A DNA stretch of 57,876 bases. Origin: CAYVFC01 sp964450715. GTDB lineage: Bacteria; Myxococcota_A; Polyangia; Polyangiales; JAFGIB01. This document shows positions 7,618-16,000 of the stretch, in pieces. The first letter of the stretch is position 1, and each line of letters starts with the position of its first letter. A program made the position numbers and the translations under genes. The stretch is from the NCBI GenBank assembly GCA_964450715.1, contig CAYVFC010000038.1, positions 1 through 57,876 on the forward strand, given 5' to 3'. The notes below the pieces were generated by a model. That model was not told the origin of the DNA and did no database searches. It saw only the letters and a program-made list of their open reading frames with translations.

Positions 7618-8157
7618 TTACCCGGCCCGTTTTTCGCATAGGCGTTTGAAGTTGAGAAGCTGGCGGCGCATCATGATCAGATCGCCTCCCGGCAGCGTCA
7701 GGCGCATGAGCGGACCCAGCAGGCCCTCCGGATAACGCAGTACCAGCTTGGCCAGAAGCCGGCACTGGTTCTCGCCTTGCGGGACGATGAGATAGCTTAT
7801 GGCGCAATCGCCTAACAAGCCCCCGCCGGGCAGCCTCGTCTTGATGCGCATGGTTACCTGCCTGTCGCGCTCGAAGGAGACCACCTCGAATATGAACATC
7901 ATACGCTGGCCCACGGCCAGCTCCTCGAGCTTCGGAATGAGCTCCTGCGGGCTACGGCGGCCGAGATTGTCGATCCAGTCGTAGCTATAGGGCGCCACCC
8001 GCATCTGGCATAGCCACTTGTATATCGTATCCGGTTGCGCCTGGATGGTCACGCCCCGGAAGTAGCTGTCGTCGACCCGATCGATGACCGTATCGCACGG
8101 GTAGGCGGTCTCCCGCTCGTGCGGCTGCGTTCCCCAGCTACGGGTTACCGACCTCAT
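7618..8157 (-). CDS. SRPBCC (START-like) superfamily protein
   Basis: The product is 179 aa. The sequence around TIYKWLCQMRVAPYSYDW, then DNLGRRSPQEL, resembles SRPBCC/polyketide-cyclase-like proteins, which bind hydrophobic ligands in a helix-grip fold. Alternating hydrophobic strands (MMFIFEVVSFERDRQVTMRI, CRLLAKLVLRY) fit that fold, and a long C-terminal helix closes the cavity. No catalytic residues can be assigned. An ATG at 8157 is preferred; a longer frame to 8238 would overlap the upstream gene. It lies 25 bp downstream of the fusion gene 8183-9865, possibly in one transcript. Confidence 0.65.
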   Translation of the reverse strand: MRSVTRSWGTQPHERETAYPCDTVIDRVDDSYFRGVTIQAQPDTIYKWLCQMRVAPYSYDWIDNLGRRSPQELIPKLEELAVGQRMMFIFEVVSFERDRQVTMRIKTRLPGGGLLGDCAISYLIVPQGENQCRLLAKLVLRYPEGLLGPLMRLTLPGGDLIMMRRQLLNFKRLCEKRAG

Positions 8158-8182
8158 GATCCCGCGTCGTCCCCTCTTCGCC

Positions 8183-9865
8183 TTACCGGGTACCCGGAAG
8201 GTCGAGCCGCATGATTGCGTTGTCGTTGTCCGAATCATTCCAGAAGAGACCGGCGTCCGAAACGGCGATTTCCGTCCTGTCCATGGTATCCGGAAAGCGC
8301 AGCAGTTCCTGGTTCTGTCCGGACTTCAACGGCACACGAAAGACCGAATCTTGATCCGACCCCCAATCTAACCAGTAGACGTACCCGTCGTAAACGACGA
8401 ACGAATCACCGTTCAAGTATAACGCGCGATTCGTCGTTTCCAGACCCTGCCTGGCAATTCGCATGACTGTATCCTCCCCAAACCCCTCGGCCGCTACTAT
8501 CAGGTCATCACCGACGACCTCGAGTAATTGAACTTCGTCGTAACTCTGGCCCCAGTCCGTCAACACGCTCTGGGTCCAGGTCTGCTTGTCGAAAGAGACG
8601 ATCTCGATCCAAATGTTCAGATTCAGTCCGTTGACTGCAACGTAGACGGTTTCGTCGTCGACTCCTATCGCGCCACAGTAGGCGTCCGTCTGCGCATCGG
8701 AGACCTGCGCTACCTGTGCCATGGTCCCTCCGGACTTGTCGAACGCGTACAGAGCGAGCTGGTCGTCGATCAGGTAGAGGTGGGTCGCGTCCTGGGTCAC
8801 GCAGTCGCTGACGCGGATCGATGCCCCCAGTTGCTCGGGAACGCCCGATCCACCTGCGGGCGCGCGCCAGAGCGTCAGGTTCCAGTCATCATTAAGGTCG
8901 GCCATGTAGTAGACGTGGGAGTCGTCTACCAGGAGAAACCCGCGATACGCCTTGTAAACCTCATCGACGATCACCTCCTGCGGGCCGCCCGAGATGGACG
9001 CCCGCGCGATCTTGCCCTCCTGTACGTAGTTCCGGAGGTCGTCCTCCTTGCCCCAGTCGGTCCAATAAATGTATGCCCCGCGGACGACCATGGTACCGAG
9101 CCTCCCGTCGCCGTGAGTGACAACCGTGTGAACCTCGCAGGTGTCGGATACGCCGCAAACCAGAGGCGGCTCGCAGGGAACCAGCACCGAGCAGGGATCG
9201 CCTTGCCTCGCCCCGACGGTACCGCCATCGGTCGCGCTGTCGGCGCCGGTATCGAGAACACCTGCCTCGCGGCCTTTAAAGATGTCCTCGGCCCGAGCGT
9301 CCGTGGCGCTGCCGGCGTCTGGGCTTTGTCCATCAACGTCGGCAGCGGCGTCCGCTCCCGTATCGGAAGGCGGAAACGCCAGGTCGCGGCAAAACTCCTG
9401 GTTGCATTGCATCCTGGCGCTCAGCGAGCTGCACTGGTCGTCCGAGTCGCAGCCGAGGTCGCACTGCCGGGCGGGCTGGCCCTCGGCACAGCGAAGCGAA
9501 TCGGGGAGCACGCTGCGCACCACGGTCTCGTCGTCGCGTTTGAAGCGCCGGAATACTTCCTCTCGCGTGACCATCTCCCGGCTCTCGATGAACTCCACCA
9601 TCGCCTCCCACAGGGAGCGACCGCGGTCGGTGTAGCTCTCGGCCAGACGCTGGAGCTTGCGGTGGTAGGCGCGAATGGCCATACCGAACATGTCAGCGCT
9701 CACCTTGCGGCGTACGCCCTGTGCGTCGAGCTCCCTGGCCAGCTCCAGAAAGACCTGGTTCGCGATGTGAGCCAGCGGCGCGCGCACCCCGCCTGAGGTG
9801 GCCAGCTGCGCGATCAGCACCGTGGTCTGCCGGACGATGGAATCTATCAGAAGGCGCACATTCAT
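8183..9865 (-). CDS. Chimeric protein: cytoplasmic-type N-domain joined to YWTD-like propeller
   Basis: The product is 560 aa. Residues 1-118 are helix-rich (e.g. RRKVSADMFGMAIRAYHRKL) and resemble the start of a cytoplasmic, possibly regulatory protein known to me from deltaproteobacteria, without a named function. From about residue 120 the character changes to a Cys-rich segment (CDLGCDSDDQC), then a low-complexity Asp/Ala/Thr linker (about 170-225), then about six propeller-like repeats with YIYWTDWG, VYYMADL, LYLIDD, VYVAVNG, YVYWLDWG and LFWNDS. Such Cys-plus-propeller proteins are normally secreted lipoproteins, but no signal peptide remains. I infer an in-frame fusion near 9500-9520 that replaced the export signal, so the protein may be mislocalised or non-functional. 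Confidence 0.6.
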   Translation of the reverse strand: MNVRLLIDSIVRQTTVLIAQLATSGGVRAPLAHIANQVFLELARELDAQGVRRKVSADMFGMAIRAYHRKLQRLAESYTDRGRSLWEAMVEFIESREMVTREEVFRRFKRDDETVVRSVLPDSLRCAEGQPARQCDLGCDSDDQCSSLSARMQCNQEFCRDLAFPPSDTGADAAADVDGQSPDAGSATDARAEDIFKGREAGVLDTGADSATDGGTVGARQGDPCSVLVPCEPPLVCGVSDTCEVHTVVTHGDGRLGTMVVRGAYIYWTDWGKEDDLRNYVQEGKIARASISGGPQEVIVDEVYKAYRGFLLVDDSHVYYMADLNDDWNLTLWRAPAGGSGVPEQLGASIRVSDCVTQDATHLYLIDDQLALYAFDKSGGTMAQVAQVSDAQTDAYCGAIGVDDETVYVAVNGLNLNIWIEIVSFDKQTWTQSVLTDWGQSYDEVQLLEVVGDDLIVAAEGFGEDTVMRIARQGLETTNRALYLNGDSFVVYDGYVYWLDWGSDQDSVFRVPLKSGQNQELLRFPDTMDRTEIAVSDAGLFWNDSDNDNAIMRLDLPGTR

Positions 9866-10071
9866 TCGCAGACCTCGAAACAGAGGAAAACGACCGTTCT
9901 TGCTCTTTCATATTACCGGTATCGAGCCGCTTGAGAAGATGGCAAAATTGCCCTCACCCGTGTGGTCGCGAAAGAGGCGGACCAGCTTTAACCAAACGGC
10001 ACGGCGCTTGCTCAGATCATGGGCACGGCAGAGCGAGCGTTCTAACTGACAACTCTCGGGAAGTGATTCAT

Positions 10072-11154
10072 TCAATCTGATTCTTGATGGATTACGATAT
10101 CCGGTTTGGCCTTGATCGCGCGTTCCAAGTCGAAAGATGACCACAACAGTTGAGCCTCCGAGAAATGTTCGATCATCCAGGGAGTGAGTCGTTTGAAGAA
10201 CGAATCCCGAAAAATGAGGGCCTTCGGCAAGGAAGCTCCCTCGACCCTGTAGATGGCGACTTTCGATCCATACCTCCATAACGTTTTCGGAGGCGGAACG
10301 CCCTGCGTACAGACAGCGCGCGCCTTGAACCGCGGCACGAGAAACAGCTCGGTTGTCTCGTCCAGGCTCAAGTTGGCGAAACGCGAGTAGGCGCCGGGGG
10401 TGTGCGTTCTCTCGACGATCTCGAATTCCTCGAGTCTTCTCGGCTTTACAATCGGATGATGTTCGCCGATCGCTTCCATCAATGCCCGATAACTAAAATA
10501 GGCGCCCAGGTCCGTCCAATGGGGATCAGACAAAAAATACATGCGGTACTCGCGTTTTCGTCGCACGAGATGCGGAAATGAATCGATAACGGGAAAAGCC
10601 GGGCTGAGCTTTCGTAGAGCCTGGGCCAGCCGGTAGGTGTTGGTCTCTTCTTTGGCGCAGGAAAACTGGGGCGCGGTGGGTAGATAGACCGCCACCTTGG
10701 GGGGCACGAGAAACAGATAATAGCTGATGCCGTGCTTTTGCAGCTCTTTCCAGTACCCAAACCGTCGCCTTGCCAGGCTCTCGATCTCCTCCGGGCTCTT
10801 CATGTAGCCGCGGCACCCGCTCTTTCCCGGCACGTTTTCGAAGATCCAGCCGTCGCTGCGAATGCGGACTTTACGAAACGGAACCACCTTCAATCCGTAA
10901 AACAGAGCGTTGCTGTACATCCAGGTCATCCAGTCACGCAGGCCGAAGTGGTCATTGTAGTAACGCTCGAAACGCCTGGGGAAGGCCGCCAGCTCGTCAA
11001 GATCGGCGGGAAACGGAGGTCTCTGCGCCAGCCGGCGGTGTTCGCTGGAGGACGCTTCGGTTCTCACCCCCAAAACCTGGGCGACACCGGGCAAGAGAAT
11101 CAGTGCCATAAAGGCAACGCTAATCAACCATCGCTGCGAAGAAGAGCCCGTCAT
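10072..11154 (-). CDS. AlgJ/AlgX-like SGNH-fold O-acetylation protein
   Basis: The product is 360 aa. An N-terminal hydrophobic segment (LISVAFMALILLPGVAQVLG) anchors or exports it. The rest resembles the AlgX/AlgJ SGNH-hydrolase-like domain: an early FERYYNDHFGLRDWM, the catalytic-dyad-like SDPHWTDLGAYFSY, and IFRDSFFKRL, which holds the serine equivalent to the GDS serine of block I (Arg replaces Gly, as I recall seeing in relatives). These periplasmic proteins accept acyl groups from an MBOAT partner and acetylate exopolysaccharide. The MBOAT gene lies 3 bp upstream, so they form a pair. The polysaccharide itself is not evident from neighbours. Confidence 0.85.
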   Translation of the reverse strand: MTGSSSQRWLISVAFMALILLPGVAQVLGVRTEASSSEHRRLAQRPPFPADLDELAAFPRRFERYYNDHFGLRDWMTWMYSNALFYGLKVVPFRKVRIRSDGWIFENVPGKSGCRGYMKSPEEIESLARRRFGYWKELQKHGISYYLFLVPPKVAVYLPTAPQFSCAKEETNTYRLAQALRKLSPAFPVIDSFPHLVRRKREYRMYFLSDPHWTDLGAYFSYRALMEAIGEHHPIVKPRRLEEFEIVERTHTPGAYSRFANLSLDETTELFLVPRFKARAVCTQGVPPPKTLWRYGSKVAIYRVEGASLPKALIFRDSFFKRLTPWMIEHFSEAQLLWSSFDLERAIKAKPDIVIHQESD

Positions 11155-11157
11155 CGA

Positions 11158-12570
11158 TCAGAACCTGAAATAGAGAAAGGGCCGGAAGGTGGTTGCCGCG
11201 ATGCTCACCATGGATGCCGCCAACAACAGGAGAGGTATGGCGCACGTCAAGTACCGAACGGAAGTCCTGGCCGAGGCGGAAAGGGCCGCGTAGCGTCGAA
11301 CCGGAGCCGGCGTCGACAGGATCACGCCCAGGAAAGCCACCAGCAGGATTTGATTGTCTACCAGGGTGGAGTCGAGCGAACCGAACGCAGCGCCGAACAA
11401 AGGACTAAACATCGTCGACAGGTAGTTGATGGCTTCGGATAGGTTCTTTGCCCGGAAGATGACCCAGCCTACCGCTACCACCGACATCAGATAGATGTGG
11501 GCCAGCGGGCGCGGCAATCCGCGAATGATTCTACCCAGCCGGCCTCTTTCGATGACCAGGAAGGTCCCGTGGAAGACTCCCCAGGCCAGGAAGTTACTGC
11601 TGGCCCCGTGCCATAAACCGCACAATAGAAACACCGCCCAGAGATTGAAATAAGTACGCAATCGGCCTGCCCGATTCCCCCCCAGGGGGATGTAGAGATA
11701 GTCTCTGAACCAACTGGAGAGAGATATGTGCCATCGCCGCCAAAACTCCGTGACCGAACGGGATATGTAGGGGTAGTCGAAATTCTCCCGGAACCGGAAT
11801 CCGAACACCCTGCCCAGCCCGATCGCCATGTCGGAGTACCCGGAGAAGTCGAAGTAAATCTGGATGGTAAAGGCTATCAGACCGCACCAGGCCAGCGAGG
11901 GAGTAAGGGATCCCGGGTGGGCGCCGAAGGCTTCCTGCACCAGGCCCCCTACCGAATCGGCTACCAGCACCTTCTTTGCCAGGCCGAAGCAGAAACGGAC
12001 CAGCCCTTCGGAAAAGTCCTCGAGCCGAATACTACGATTGGTTATCTGGGTCGCTATATGGTTATAGCGAACGATGGGTCCCGCCAATAGCTGCGGAAAC
12101 AGGCTGATGTAGAGTCCCAGGTAGAAAGGGTTGCGCAGAACCTGGGTCTGCTTTCGATAGACATCGACCAGGTAGGATATCGCCTGGAAGGTGAAAAAAG
12201 AGATGCCGATCGGTAGATGGACGGGCTGAAGCGTCGGCCACTCGGCGTCTAAAAGTAAGCTTATCGAATCGTAAAAGTAATTGGCGTATTTATAGGTGCC
12301 GAGCAGAAGTAGATTGCCGGCGACCGAAACGGTCAGCACTGACCGGGCAAACGCCGGCCGCGAGGCATGAATCAGAAGCCCGGCGAGGTAGTTGAAGATG
12401 ACGGAACAGATGATGAGAAAAACGTAGGCGGCTTCTCCCCAAGCGTAGAACAGTAGGCTCGCAAAAAGCAGTATACCATTCTGAATGCTCAGGCGGTTCC
12501 TGAAGAACAGGCAGGCCAGGATAACGGACGGGAGAAAGAGAAATACGAACAGCGGCGAGCTAAAGACCAT
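11158..12570 (-). CDS. MBOAT family membrane O-acyltransferase (AlgI/DltB-like)
   Basis: The product is 470 aa with about ten membrane segments, starting MVFSSPLFVFLFLPSVIL. The AlgI/DltB signature is clear: TEFWRRWHISLSSWFRDYLY followed by IPLGGNR, and the active-site His in CGLWHGASSNFLAWG. It moves acetyl groups across the inner membrane for polysaccharide O-acetylation, together with the AlgJ/AlgX-like protein encoded next. The open frame extends upstream, but that part is antisense-like overlap with the glycosyltransferase. The ATG at 12570 overlaps the upstream stop by 11 bp, which suggests translational coupling. Confidence 0.93.
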   Translation of the reverse strand: MVFSSPLFVFLFLPSVILACLFFRNRLSIQNGILLFASLLFYAWGEAAYVFLIICSVIFNYLAGLLIHASRPAFARSVLTVSVAGNLLLLGTYKYANYFYDSISLLLDAEWPTLQPVHLPIGISFFTFQAISYLVDVYRKQTQVLRNPFYLGLYISLFPQLLAGPIVRYNHIATQITNRSIRLEDFSEGLVRFCFGLAKKVLVADSVGGLVQEAFGAHPGSLTPSLAWCGLIAFTIQIYFDFSGYSDMAIGLGRVFGFRFRENFDYPYISRSVTEFWRRWHISLSSWFRDYLYIPLGGNRAGRLRTYFNLWAVFLLCGLWHGASSNFLAWGVFHGTFLVIERGRLGRIIRGLPRPLAHIYLMSVVAVGWVIFRAKNLSEAINYLSTMFSPLFGAAFGSLDSTLVDNQILLVAFLGVILSTPAPVRRYAALSASARTSVRYLTCAIPLLLLAASMVSIAATTFRPFLYFRF

Positions 12571-13726
12571 GGATATCCGATTTCCGAATGCTAGAGCACA
12601 TCTCCTCGAATAGCGAGTCGTATCGGGGGATGATCGTCTTCCAGTCGTAGCGGGCGACGTGCCGGCGCACGGCGAGTCCCGCCCGGCGGTCACGGCCGTC
12701 AAACAGCGATCGCAACCGGCGAACGAGCGCGCTCGGGTCGGCGTCGTCGTAGAAATAGGGCTCGAACTCCGGCGAGCCAAACAGCTCTGGGTAGGAAAGC
12801 CTGCGGGGTAGGCAGGGAAGGCACTCGCAGTACAGGGCCTCGGCGATGCTGATGCCGAAAAAGTCCTGGTAGGAGGTCACCGGCAATACGTCCGAGCGCC
12901 AGAGCCAGCTCGCGTACTCGACAGGTGAATCGACGTATCCGAACTTTAAGATACGGTGTGCAAGCCGCTTCTCGGCCTGCTCGAACTCCGGCGGCACCTT
13001 GCCGAAGCGCTCGCCCAGGACTACCAGCCGGAAATCGACTCCGCAGCTGTCGAGGTCGTAAAGAGCGGAGAAAAAGGCGGCCGGATTCTTGTCGCTCTCC
13101 CAGCGGTGGTTCCAGAGCACGACCGGTGCGGGGTTCGCCGGTCCGGCCGGACGGTCATCCTCTGGCAAACGATCCGCATCTAGACGGCCGAGGTCGATGC
13201 CCAGCGGAAGCACGGCGCTCTTCTGCTGAATTTGGCCGATGCTCTGCAGCAGGTTGTTGTCGGGAAAGTGCTTGAGAAAGGGCCGGAGCGCCTCCAGGAA
13301 GCTCTGGCGGTGGAACTCGGAGTTGAACAGCACGCGGTCGGCCGAGAGCGCGGACTGGAAGTTGATGAACCCGTAGTGCTTGTCGCGCTGGTTGATGATG
13401 TCACGATCGGTGGGCGACCAGGGGTAGGTAAGCTGGTTCTCATGGAAGTAGAAGGCGACGGGCACGCTGGCGAACCGCCGGCGCGTGAGCGCCAGGAATC
13501 CGGATAGGTCGAGCATGTCAGTGGCCACGATCAGGTCGGGCGCCTGCTCGATCGGTAGATCGAGCAAACGTTGCGCGAGGCTCACGCTGCCCCCGTGCAT
13601 CCGCCACTTCCAGTAGCGCCCGGGCAGGGTGAGCAACTGAACCCGGTGCCGGCTGTGCCGGGCCACCCCGTCGGCCCAGGCCGCGTGCGAGCCGGTGTAG
13701 TAGGGTTCGACGATGGCGATCTTCAT
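12560..13726 (-). CDS. DUF3524 glycosyltransferase, tRNA-queuosine mannosyltransferase-like
   Basis: The product is 388 aa. The opening KIAIVEPYYTGSHAAWADG and LPGRYWKWRMHGG, then FYFHENQLTYPW and NFQSALSADRVLFNSEFH, match the DUF3524 N-terminal domain of GTDC1/QTMAN-type proteins. A GT-B (GT4-like) C-terminal domain follows, with VLWNHRWESDKNP and DFFGISIAEALYCECLPCLP as the nucleotide-sugar region. Human GTDC1 (QTMAN) mannosylates queuosine in tRNA-Asp; a tRNA role here is inference by family. Context (an overlapping MBOAT/AlgJ pair) would equally fit a surface glycan. The ATG at 13726, after GGGGGA, is preferred over an ATG at 13744. Confidence 0.8.
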   Translation of the reverse strand: MKIAIVEPYYTGSHAAWADGVARHSRHRVQLLTLPGRYWKWRMHGGSVSLAQRLLDLPIEQAPDLIVATDMLDLSGFLALTRRRFASVPVAFYFHENQLTYPWSPTDRDIINQRDKHYGFINFQSALSADRVLFNSEFHRQSFLEALRPFLKHFPDNNLLQSIGQIQQKSAVLPLGIDLGRLDADRLPEDDRPAGPANPAPVVLWNHRWESDKNPAAFFSALYDLDSCGVDFRLVVLGERFGKVPPEFEQAEKRLAHRILKFGYVDSPVEYASWLWRSDVLPVTSYQDFFGISIAEALYCECLPCLPRRLSYPELFGSPEFEPYFYDDADPSALVRRLRSLFDGRDRRAGLAVRRHVARYDWKTIIPRYDSLFEEMCSSIRKSDIHGL

Positions 13727-13898
13727 GCCCCGTCCCCCTACCATGGAAAGAACGGAATTTCCGCTCCGCGAGGCCAGTCGCGGGCAACGGCCGCGGACCG
13801 AACGAGAGTTGGATGAACGTTTCCGGACATTTGTTCAGGCAACCGCACCCGTTATTGTATCGGGAGCGTTGACGCGGTATCGGTACGGGCCACGGATC
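13727..13898. promoter_or_regulatory. Divergent promoter region between glycosyltransferase operon and lipA operon
   Basis: These 172 bases separate two divergent operons and should hold promoters for both. I could not single out convincing boxes. In-frame upstream starts for lipA exist here, but the encoded extension does not resemble LipA. Confidence 0.3.
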
Positions 13899-14843
13899 AT
13901 GCCCGTACGAGCGACCGAGTCCGAGCGGCTACCCGGCTGGCTGAGGGTCCCGATGCCCTCTGGTCCGGCCGTCGTTCGTCTGCAGCGGAGCCTGCGCCGG
14001 GCGGGCCTGAGCACGGTGTGCCAGCAGGCGCGCTGTCCCAATCTGGGGGATTGCTGGGGGGCGGGAACGGCCACCTTGCTGCTGCTCGGCGCCACCTGTA
14101 CGCGCTCGTGCCGCTTCTGCGCGGTCGGTTCCGGCCATCCCAACGGCAAGACCGAACCGAAGGAGCCGGTCGAGGCAGCGCGGACGGTGGAGGCGATGGG
14201 GCTCGGCCACGTGGTGCTGACCGTGGTTACCCGGGACGATCTGCCCGACGGCGGCGCCTGCCACCTGATCGAGACCGTCCGACAGGTACGTCGCCGCTGC
14301 CCCTCGATCTCGGTGGAGATGCTGGTGAGCGACTTCGCCGGCCGGCGCGAGCCGGTGACCGAGGTGGTGCGGCAAGCGCGGCCCGACGTGTACGCCCACA
14401 ACGCCGAGGTGGTCCCCACCCTGCAGCGGACCATGCGCGACGCCAGGTGCTCGTGGCAACGGTCGCTCGATTCGCTGCGCTGGGCCAAGCAGGCCGGGGC
14501 AACCGTGACCAAGTCCTCGCTGATGGTGGGCTGCGGCGAGACCGACCAACAACTGCTCGACGCCATGGGCGAGCTGCGGGAAGCCGGGGTCGCGCTGCTG
14601 ACCCTGGGCCAGTACCTGAGGCCGACTTCGAAGCACGCTCCGGTCGCGCGCTACGTGCCGCCCGAAGGTTTCGAGCAGTACCGCCGGGCGGCGCTCGGTA
14701 TGGGTTTCCAGGCCGTGGCGGCCGGGCCGCTGGTGCGCTCAAGCTACCACGCCCACCGCCTGTACAAGGAACGATTCGCGCAAGAGCGTGGAGATCCGGC
14801 CGGCGGCGTTGGCGCCGATTCGCTGCTCTCGCCGGCTGGATAG
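13899..14843 (+). CDS. lipA: Lipoyl synthase
   Basis: This 314-aa radical SAM enzyme inserts two sulfurs into octanoyl groups on lipoyl domains. The auxiliary cluster Cys41, 46 and 52 (CQQARCPNLGDC), the radical SAM CxxxCxxC at Cys67, 71 and 74 (CTRSCRFC) and the C-terminal RSSYHA serine ligand are all present. HNAEVVPTLQ and TKSSLMVGCGET are further family signatures. I chose the ATG at 13899 because family alignment begins soon after; the ribosome binding site is weak and longer starts exist. It leads the operon and is 13 bp from the E1alpha start, so the lipoylating enzyme is made with its E2 substrate. lipB is not in the window. Confidence 0.95.
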   Translation: MPVRATESERLPGWLRVPMPSGPAVVRLQRSLRRAGLSTVCQQARCPNLGDCWGAGTATLLLLGATCTRSCRFCAVGSGHPNGKTEPKEPVEAARTVEAMGLGHVVLTVVTRDDLPDGGACHLIETVRQVRRRCPSISVEMLVSDFAGRREPVTEVVRQARPDVYAHNAEVVPTLQRTMRDARCSWQRSLDSLRWAKQAGATVTKSSLMVGCGETDQQLLDAMGELREAGVALLTLGQYLRPTSKHAPVARYVPPEGFEQYRRAALGMGFQAVAAGPLVRSSYHAHRLYKERFAQERGDPAGGVGADSLLSPAG

Positions 14844-14856
14844 ATAGGTGAAGGGG

Positions 14857-15984
14857 ATGGAACTACAACAAGAAAGGCACACGCTGGCCATGTCCAGGCG
14901 CAGGCGGGACCTCTTTCAGGTGATCGGTCCCGACGGGTGCGCCGACCCGGAGACCGATCCGGGGCTCGACGTCGAGCTGGTGCGCCGCATTTACCAGGCG
15001 ATGGTACGCACGCGGGTGGTCGACCAGCGCATGTTGGCACTGCAGCGGCAGGGACGCGTGAGCTTCCACGTGGGCGCGCGGGGCGAGGAGGCGGCCATCG
15101 TGGCCTCGGCCGCGGCGCTGCGGCCGCAGGACTGGATCTTCTCCTGCTACCGGGAGATCGGCGCGGCGCTGTTCCGGGGCTTCGAGCTACAGGCCTACGT
15201 GGACAACATGTTCGGCAACGCCAACGATATGGTCCAGGGCCGGCAGATGCCCGATCACATCAGCGGAAGGCAGATTCGCTTCGCCTCGGTGAGCTCGGTG
15301 ATCGGAACCCAGATCGCCACCGCCGTCGGGTTCGCCTGGGCCGCCCGGATGAAGAAAGAGGACCTGGTCGCGGCCGTCTACTTCGGCGACGGCGCCACCA
15401 GCGCCAACGACTTCCACGGCGGGATGAACTTCGCGGGCGTCTTCAAGACCCCCACCGTCTTTTTGCTGCGCAACAACGCCTGGGCCATCAGCGTGCCGGC
15501 CGAGCGACAGACCGCGGTGGCCTGTCTGGCCGACAAGGCAGCGGCCTACGGCGTGGAAGCGGTGCGCTGCGACGGCAACGACGCGCTGGCCGTCTACGGC
15601 GCGGTGCGTGGCGCGGTCGAGCACGCAGCCTCGGGCGGCGGAGCCACGCTGGTTGAAATGGTGACCTACCGCATGGGTCCGCACACCACGGCCGACGATC
15701 CCACGCGCTACCGCGCGCAAGCCGAGGTAGAGCAACACGAGGCCGACGATCCGGTCGGGCGGCTGCGGCTGCACCTGGAGAGCCGGGGCGCCTGGTCACC
15801 GGCCGAGGAACAGCAGCTGATAGAAACGGTGACCGAGGAGCTGAAGCAGTGCGTGGAGCGGGCGGAAAACGCGCCGGCCCCGCCGCTCAGTACCATTTTC
15901 GGTCCGGTATACGCCGAGCAACCCGAGCACCTGCGCGAGCAGCAACAGCAGTGCGAGAGCGGACCGCGCGCCGCCAAGAGATAA
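14857..15984 (+). CDS. 2-oxoacid dehydrogenase E1 component, alpha subunit (probably branched-chain)
   Basis: The product is 375 aa. It binds thiamine diphosphate through GDGATSANDFHGG...RNNAWAIS, the usual GDG-to-NN motif. VTYRMGPHTTADDPTRYR near the phosphorylation-loop region is closest in feel to branched-chain 2-oxoacid dehydrogenase E1alpha rather than acetoin or pyruvate enzymes. With the E1beta product it decarboxylates 2-oxoacids and reductively acylates the E2 lipoyl group. The ATG at 14857 is preferred over a GTG at 14848. It lies in the lipA-E1alpha-E1beta-E2 operon. The exact substrate (branched-chain versus pyruvate) is inferred from motifs only. Confidence 0.88.
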   Translation: MELQQERHTLAMSRRRRDLFQVIGPDGCADPETDPGLDVELVRRIYQAMVRTRVVDQRMLALQRQGRVSFHVGARGEEAAIVASAAALRPQDWIFSCYREIGAALFRGFELQAYVDNMFGNANDMVQGRQMPDHISGRQIRFASVSSVIGTQIATAVGFAWAARMKKEDLVAAVYFGDGATSANDFHGGMNFAGVFKTPTVFLLRNNAWAISVPAERQTAVACLADKAAAYGVEAVRCDGNDALAVYGAVRGAVEHAASGGGATLVEMVTYRMGPHTTADDPTRYRAQAEVEQHEADDPVGRLRLHLESRGAWSPAEEQQLIETVTEELKQCVERAENAPAPPLSTIFGPVYAEQPEHLREQQQQCESGPRAAKR

Positions 15985-16000
15985 ACGAGGAGTATCGATC

